Of a stretch of 64,000 bases of DNA, positions 59,492-64,000 are shown piece after piece. Source of the DNA: Sphingomonas ginsenosidimutans. Its GTDB lineage: Bacteria > Pseudomonadota > Alphaproteobacteria > Sphingomonadales > Sphingomonadaceae. Every line of letters starts with the position of its first letter. The first letter of the stretch is position 1. The stretch is taken from assembly GCF_002374835.1 (NCBI RefSeq), contig NZ_NWVD01000010.1, positions 1 to 64,000 on the forward strand, given 5' to 3'. Both the position numbers and the translations under genes were made by a program. The notes beneath the pieces were generated by a model. That model searched no databases. It saw nothing but the letters and a program-made list of their open reading frames with translations, and was not told the DNA's origin.

Positions 59492-62400
59492 TTGCCGCGA
59501 TCATCCGCTGGTCGGTCGCGAACCGCTTCCTCGTCGTCCTGGCGGCCATCGCGCTCGCCATGGCCGGGGTGTTCGCAATGCGTGCCACCCCCGTCGATGC
59601 GCTCCCCGACCTGTCCGACACGCAGGTCATCATCCGCACGAGCTGGCCGGGCCAAGCCCCGCAGATCGTCGAGAACCAGGTGACGTATCCGCTCACCACG
59701 ACGATGCTGTCCGTGCCTGGCGCGAAAACCGTGCGCGGCTATTCGTTCTTCGGCGACAGCTACGTCTATGTCCTCTTCGAGGATGGGACCGACCTCTATT
59801 GGGCGCGCTCACGCGTGCTGGAGTATCTGAGCCAGGTGCAGGGACGGCTTCCCCAAGGCGCGCAGGCCGCGCTGGGTCCTGATGCGACGGGGGTCGGCTG
59901 GGTCTATGAATACACGCTGTTGGACCGCACCGGCCGCCGTGACCTGTCGCAGCTCCGATCCTTGCAGGACTGGTTCCTACGTTATGAACTGAAAACGCTG
60001 CCCGGCGTTGCGGAGGTGGCGAGCATCGGCGGAATGGTGAAGCAATATCAGGTGCTGCTCGACCCGACGCGGCTCGCCGCATTCGGTGTCACGCACACTC
60101 AGGCCGTCGATGCCATTCGCCGCGCCAATCAGGAGGCCGGCGGGTCCGTCCTCGAGCTGGGCGAAGCCGAATATATGGTGCGCGCGTCAGGTTACTTGCG
60201 CACCGTCGACGATTTCCGCGCGATCCCGCTCAAGGTCGCCGGTGCCGGCGTCCCCGTTACCTTGGGCGACGTCGCGTCGATCCAGATCGGCCCCGAGATG
60301 CGCCGCGGCATCGCCGAGCTGAACGGCGAAGGCGAGGTCGCGGGCGGAGTCGTCATCCTGCGTCAGGGCAAGAATGCACGGCAGACGATCGAAGCCGTCA
60401 AGGCCAAGCTCGCGGAACTGAAAGCGAGCCTTCCCCCCGGCGTCGAGATCGTCACCACCTATGACCGCTCGCAATTGATCGACCGCGCGGTGGAGAATTT
60501 GACGGGCAAGCTGATCGAGGAGTTCGTCGTCGTCGCGATCATCTGCGGGTTGTTTCTGTGGCATGTCCGGTCTGCGCTGGTCGCGATCGTCACCTTGCCT
60601 CTGGGGGTGCTCGCGGCCTTGCTCGTCATGCGTGTGCAGGGGGTGAACGCCAACATCATGTCTTTGGGCGGTATCGCCATCGCGATCGGCGCGATGGTCG
60701 ATGCCGCGATCGTGATGATCGAGAACGCGCACAAGCGGATCGAGCGATGGGAACACGACCATCCGGGCGTGGCGCTGGCGGGCGAGGAACGCTGGCGCGT
60801 CATCACCGAGGCCGCGGCCGAGGTCGGGCCGGCGCTGTTCTTCAGCCTCGTCATCATCACGCTGTCGTTCGTGCCGGTGTTCACGCTCGAAGCGCAGGAG
60901 GGACGGCTGTTCGCCCCGCTCGCCTTCACCAAGAGCTATGCGATGGCGGCAGCGGCGATCCTGTCGGTAACGCTCGTGCCGGTCCTGATGGGATGGCTGA
61001 TCCGGGGACGCATTCCGGCCGAGAACGACAACATTATCAACCGCGTGCTCACCCGTGCCTATCGCCCGGCGCTCGACCGCGTGTTGGCGCGGCCTTGGGC
61101 GGCGATCGGCATCGCCGCCCTGGTACTGGCGACGACGGCATGGCCGCTGACCCGATTGGGTGGCGAGTTCATCCCGACGATGGATGAGGGCGATCTGCTC
61201 TACATGCCGTCCGCGCTTCCCGGCCTTTCGGCCGCGAGCGCCTCGGCCCTGCTCCAGCGCACAGACCGGCTGATAAAAACCGTTCCCGAGGTCAAAACCG
61301 TGTTCGGCAAAGCCGGGCGCGCCGAGACCGCGACCGACCCGGCACCGCTCGAGATGTTCGAGACGACCATCCAATTCAAGCCGCGCGATCAATGGCGCGC
61401 GGGGATGACGCCGGCAAAGCTGGTGGAGGAGCTGGACCGCACAGTGCGCGTGCCCGGCCTCACGAACGTATGGGTGCCTCCGATCCGCAATCGGATCGAT
61501 ATGCTCGCGACCGGCATCAAGAGTCCCATCGGGGTGAAAGTGTCGGGGTCCAACCTCTCCGAGCTGGACCGCATCGCCGGCAGCATCGAACGTGTCGCCA
61601 GGACCGTGCCGGGCGTCAGCTCGGCATTGGCAGAACGGTTGACCGGAGGCCGCTATGTCGATGTCGATATCGATCGGGTGACCGCGGGGCGCTACGGTCT
61701 CAACATCGCCGATGTGCAGGAGATTGTGTCCGGCGCGATCGGCGGCGAGACGATCGGCCAGACGGTGGAGGGCCTTGCCCGCTACCCGATCAGCGTCCGC
61801 TACCCCCGCGAGCTGCGTGACAGTCTGGAGGGACTGCGAACTCTCCCAATCGTCACCGCATCGGGTCAGCAGATCACACTCGGCACCGTCGCATCCGTGT
61901 CGATCGCGGAAGGTCCACCGATGCTCAAGACGGAAAATGGTCGACTCTCGACATGGGTCTATGTCGACGTGCGCGGGCGCGACCTGGCCTCCACGGTCGC
62001 CGATCTGCGCCGTGCTGTTGGCAAAGATGTTCGGCTCAGCCCCGGCGTCTCGATCGCCTATTCCGGACAATTCGAGTATCTGCAGCGTGCCGAGGCTCGG
62101 TTGATGCTCGTCGTGCCGGCGACACTCGCGATCATCTTCCTTCTCCTCTACCTTACCTTCGGTCGCCTCGACGAGGCGGCGCTTATCATGGGCACACTGC
62201 CCTTCGCGCTGACCGGCGGCATCTGGACATTATGGCTGCTCGGCTATGCGCAATCGGTCGCCACAGGTGTCGGGTTCATCGCGCTCGCCGGCGTGTCGGC
62301 GGAGTTCGGCGTCGTCATGCTGATCTACCTGAAACACGCATTGGCCGAGCGCGGGCCGTCACCGTCGGGCGAGCAAGTATCGGAAGCGATCAGGGAGGGC

Positions 62401-62625
62401 GCGCTGTTGCGGGTACGTCCCAAGGCGATGACCGTCGCTGTCATCGTCGCCGGGCTGTTCCCCGTGCTGATCGGGCATGGCGCCGGATCGGAGGTGATGA
62501 GCCGGATCGCCGCGCCGATGATCGGTGGAATGCTGACCGCCCCTTTCCTCTCCATGTTCATCCTGCCAGCCGCCTACTTGCTCTTGCGGCGGCGAGCTTC
62601 AACCCGCCCCGAAAGGAAGATCTGA
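59488..62625 (+). CDS. cusA: CusA-like Cu/Ag RND pump
   Basis: One thousand and forty-five residues. Helix 4 reads [24 protein letters not shown], the monovalent-cation (Cu/Ag) HME signature, unlike VDGAV in the two CzcA proteins. The periplasmic Met cluster typical of CusA (KTEN-type loop, and [12 protein letters not shown] near the end) is present. It expels Cu(I) and Ag(I) with proton influx. Overlaps cusB and cusF. Confidence 0.92.
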   Translation: MIAAIIRWSVANRFLVVLAAIALAMAGVFAMRATPVDALPDLSDTQVIIRTSWPGQAPQIVENQVTYPLTTTMLSVPGAKTVRGYSFFGDSYVYVLFEDGTDLYWARSRVLEYLSQVQGRLPQGAQAALGPDATGVGWVYEYTLLDRTGRRDLSQLRSLQDWFLRYELKTLPGVAEVASIGGMVKQYQVLLDPTRLAAFGVTHTQAVDAIRRANQEAGGSVLELGEAEYMVRASGYLRTVDDFRAIPLKVAGAGVPVTLGDVASIQIGPEMRRGIAELNGEGEVAGGVVILRQGKNARQTIEAVKAKLAELKASLPPGVEIVTTYDRSQLIDRAVENLTGKLIEEFVVVAIICGLFLWHVRSALVAIVTLPLGVLAALLVMRVQGVNANIMSLGGIAIAIGAMVDAAIVMIENAHKRIERWEHDHPGVALAGEERWRVITEAAAEVGPALFFSLVIITLSFVPVFTLEAQEGRLFAPLAFTKSYAMAAAAILSVTLVPVLMGWLIRGRIPAENDNIINRVLTRAYRPALDRVLARPWAAIGIAALVLATTAWPLTRLGGEFIPTMDEGDLLYMPSALPGLSAASASALLQRTDRLIKTVPEVKTVFGKAGRAETATDPAPLEMFETTIQFKPRDQWRAGMTPAKLVEELDRTVRVPGLTNVWVPPIRNRIDMLATGIKSPIGVKVSGSNLSELDRIAGSIERVARTVPGVSSALAERLTGGRYVDVDIDRVTAGRYGLNIADVQEIVSGAIGGETIGQTVEGLARYPISVRYPRELRDSLEGLRTLPIVTASGQQITLGTVASVSIAEGPPMLKTENGRLSTWVYVDVRGRDLASTVADLRRAVGKDVRLSPGVSIAYSGQFEYLQRAEARLMLVVPATLAIIFLLLYLTFGRLDEAALIMGTLPFALTGGIWTLWLLGYAQSVATGVGFIALAGVSAEFGVVMLIYLKHALAERGPSPSGEQVSEAIREGALLRVRPKAMTVAVIVAGLFPVLIGHGAGSEVMSRIAAPMIGGMLTAPFLSMFILPAAYLLLRRRASTRPERKI

Positions 62626-62951
62626 TGAAAGCCACTTTCTCCATGCGCGCCGCATTCATGCTACTAGTCACGCCGATCGCAGCGAGCGCTCTTGCTCAAG
62701 GCAGCAGGCCGGCTGCATCGGCTGTAAAATCCGGCAGCGGATCGGGGACGATCACTGCCGTCGACGCGAAAGGTGGAACCGTAACCATCAAGCACGGCCC
62801 GATCCCGACGATCGGCTGGCCCGCAATGACGATGACCTTCCGGGCATCCCCCCCGACCCTGCTCAAGGGACTGCGGTCGGGGCAGCGGGTCGCATTCACC
62901 GCCAAGGCGAAGGGTATGACGGCAGAAGTTACGGCGATCAGCCCGCATTGA
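62625..62951 (+). CDS. cusF: CusF periplasmic copper chaperone
   Basis: One hundred and eight residues with a signal peptide. The small OB-fold contains [17 protein letters not shown], in which Trp and two Met form the Cu(I)/Ag(I) site of CusF. The ATG overlaps the cusA stop (TGATG). It transfers copper to CusB/CusA. It duplicates the domain fused to CusB. Confidence 0.9.
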   Translation: MKATFSMRAAFMLLVTPIAASALAQGSRPAASAVKSGSGSGTITAVDAKGGTVTIKHGPIPTIGWPAMTMTFRASPPTLLKGLRSGQRVAFTAKAKGMTAEVTAISPH

Positions 62952-62972
62952 CGACGCGTGCCGACCTTCGCG

Positions 62973-63740
62973 TCAGTGCGCCATCGCCAGCACGGGCGGC
63001 GCAGCGATCATCCACAGCGCCATCGCGACCATCATCAGGTTTTCGGTGAGCGAGATGAAGCCGAGCGGCACGTTGCTGTCCCCGCCCACGCACGCGCATT
63101 TCAGCTCACGCTTGTCGATGTAGACGGCCTTGAACACCGACACCGCGCCGATCGTACCGATAACGAGCGCGACGGGCACCGACAGCCAGGTCAACGCGCC
63201 GGCTGCCATCAGGACGCCCGCCGCTCCTTCCGCGTAGGGATAGACATAGGAATAGGGCACCCAGCGCTTCGCGAGCAGATCGTAGTTGAGGAACATGCTC
63301 GAGAAGCTCTCGACGTTCTGGAGCTTGAGCATCGCCAGAGCGCACATCGAGAACGCGATGAACCATTCACCCGCCCGCACCGTGAAGGGCGTGCCGAGTA
63401 CCGCATAGCTGGCGGCGAGCGCCATCAGCGCCGTCATCGCGAACACGGCAATCACCGGGCGATAGGTGACGGCCTTGGGGTCGCGGACCATCTTGCCGAA
63501 GAAGCGGCGCAGATCGTCATAGCCGCCGACCCGCTCCCCGGCGATAAAGATCTGCGGGGTCGTCTTGACGCCGTGCTTCGCCTTGAAAGCGTCGGTTTCT
63601 TCCCGCGTCATCAGCCAATGGTCATCGACCGCATAGCCTTCCCGGCGCAGAAGATCCTTCGCCTTCAGCCCGAAAGGGCAGGTATGTTCCGGCATCACCA
63701 TCCGGTAGATCGTCGCCTGTTTGGCGGGGGCGCTCGCCAT
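62973..63740 (-). CDS. glutaredoxin-MauE/DoxX-like fusion membrane protein
   Basis: Two hundred and fifty-five residues. The N-terminal ~85 form a glutaredoxin-like domain with TCPFG (single Cys) and TTPQIFIAGERVGGYDDL; the rest is a four-helix DoxX/MauE-type membrane domain with a Cys pair (LKCACVGG). Such fusions are found near mercury and metal genes and may pass electrons across the membrane. A MerR-type promoter lies upstream and a merR-type gene diverges. Role unknown. Confidence 0.78.
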   Translation of the reverse strand: MASAPAKQATIYRMVMPEHTCPFGLKAKDLLRREGYAVDDHWLMTREETDAFKAKHGVKTTPQIFIAGERVGGYDDLRRFFGKMVRDPKAVTYRPVIAVFAMTALMALAASYAVLGTPFTVRAGEWFIAFSMCALAMLKLQNVESFSSMFLNYDLLAKRWVPYSYVYPYAEGAAGVLMAAGALTWLSVPVALVIGTIGAVSVFKAVYIDKRELKCACVGGDSNVPLGFISLTENLMMVAMALWMIAAPPVLAMAH

Positions 63741-63769
63741 GCCGCTTCTCCAATATCCTCGCCCCGCCT

Positions 63770-63800
63770 ATATAGGGTCCGTACCATAGTACGGAGTCAA
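63770..63800 (-). promoter_or_regulatory. MerR-type promoter/operator of the glutaredoxin-MauE gene
   Basis: On the minus strand: TTGACT (63795-63800), 19-bp spacer containing TCCGTAC-CATA-GTACGGA (63778-63795), CTATAT (63770-63775). This is the classical mer-type promoter, better conserved than the others in the window. Confidence 0.8.
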
Positions 63801-63803
63801 GGC

Positions 63804-64000
63804 ATGACCGGCATGACGATCGCGGCGCTCGCGCGCGAGGGCGGCGTCGGCGTCGAAACGGTGCGCTACTATCAGCGTCGCGGTTTGCTGGACGAGCCAG
63901 ACCGGCCGACCGGGGCTGGCGCCGGAGGCGGCATCCGGCGCTACGGCACCGATGACGCCCGCCGCCTTCGCTTCATCCGCTCGGCGCAGGCAGCCGGTTT
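63804..64000 (+). CDS. MerR-family regulator, N-terminal part (runs off window)
   Basis: Sixty-five residues are visible: the helix-turn-helix IAALAREGGVGVETVRYYQRRGLL, with RYGTDDARRLRFIRSAQAAG next. The typical start of a mercury-type MerR. The ATG (63804, or 63813) follows the operator. The metal-binding C-terminus lies outside the window, so the metal is unknown; a mercury operon may continue to the right. Confidence 0.85.
   Translation, partial: MTGMTIAALAREGGVGVETVRYYQRRGLLDEPDRPTGAGAGGGIRRYGTDDARRLRFIRSAQAAG

Noticed and set aside
60187..62070. Minus-strand frame opposite cusA (about 627 codons)
   Set aside because: Antisense of a clear RND pump; no start signal and no domain.

Overview
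The window is high-GC DNA with gene families typical of sphingomonads (Sphingomonadales, Alphaproteobacteria): DUF6118, DUF7673, ArdC, CYP152, sphingomonad-style czc/cus/cop clusters. A truncated IS5-family element, anti-restriction genes, a decayed plasmid-type gene and parS-like palindromes suggest a large plasmid or genomic island rather than core chromosome. This is inferred from gene content; no replication or conjugation gene lies in the window.

Left end (1-8.0 kb), mobile and defence region. It starts with an IS5-type transposase fragment and two small membrane-protein genes. A compact operon follows: a ThsB-type TIR protein, a caspase-like protease with a His/Cys dyad, and a small RyR-like protein. 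This is the layout of a TIR-caspase (type IV Thoeris) anti-phage system. A DUF3800 gene comes next. Three copies of the 16-bp palindrome TGTGCCACGTGGCACA, close to the chromosomal parS consensus, lie at the module boundaries (1352, 4702, 5585). An ArdC remnant sits beside the second copy. The intact ardC operon (5.9-8.0 kb) follows the third.

Metal homeostasis I (8.0-36.6 kb). mntP is preceded by a yybP-ykoY-type Mn riboswitch. A CsoR/RcnR-family repressor is divergent from an RcnA-like Ni/Co exporter with G-tract operators between them. A plus-strand czcCBA tripartite efflux operon follows. A long, tightly packed minus-strand block reads (3' to 5' on the map) DUF305, lipoprotein, DUF3147, DedA, MgtC, HAD phosphatase, P1B-4 ATPase, CDF, ZIP, two MliC-like lipoproteins, bestrophin, an orphan FliE, SRPBCC and a second czcCBA. 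Upstream of it are a small His-rich protein, an FTR1/cytochrome c (PbrT-like) permease, and a CDF exporter under a divergent MerR-type regulator.

Middle (36.6-45.6 kb). This part holds an aspartyl protease with PDZ domain, a minimal mercury module (merR, merT, GDCCVxC protein; no merA or merP), a CYP152 fatty-acid peroxygenase, a frameshifted DUF6118 gene, cueR plus a Cu+ P-type ATPase, and a large unknown protein with a nuclease-like C-terminus.

Copper region (45.6-63 kb). A cnrYXH-like anti-sigma/sensor/ECF sigma operon sits among copper genes: DUF4396, a Cys-rich four-helix protein, copCD plus an orphan fliQ, copAB, cytochrome c, PepSY, DUF305 and DUF411. Six of these transcription units share one promoter pattern with exact spacing (GGGATR-N12-GCGTA, two copies with one change), including the sigma operon itself. 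This defines an autoregulated ECF regulon. A cusCBAF RND system follows. The window ends with a glutaredoxin-MauE fusion divergent from a truncated merR-type gene.

Together the genes cover Mn, Ni/Co, Zn/Cd/Co, Pb/Fe-like, Hg and Cu handling, with metal-responsive switches of several classes (riboswitch, CsoR/RcnR, MerR, ECF), next to a phage-defence module.
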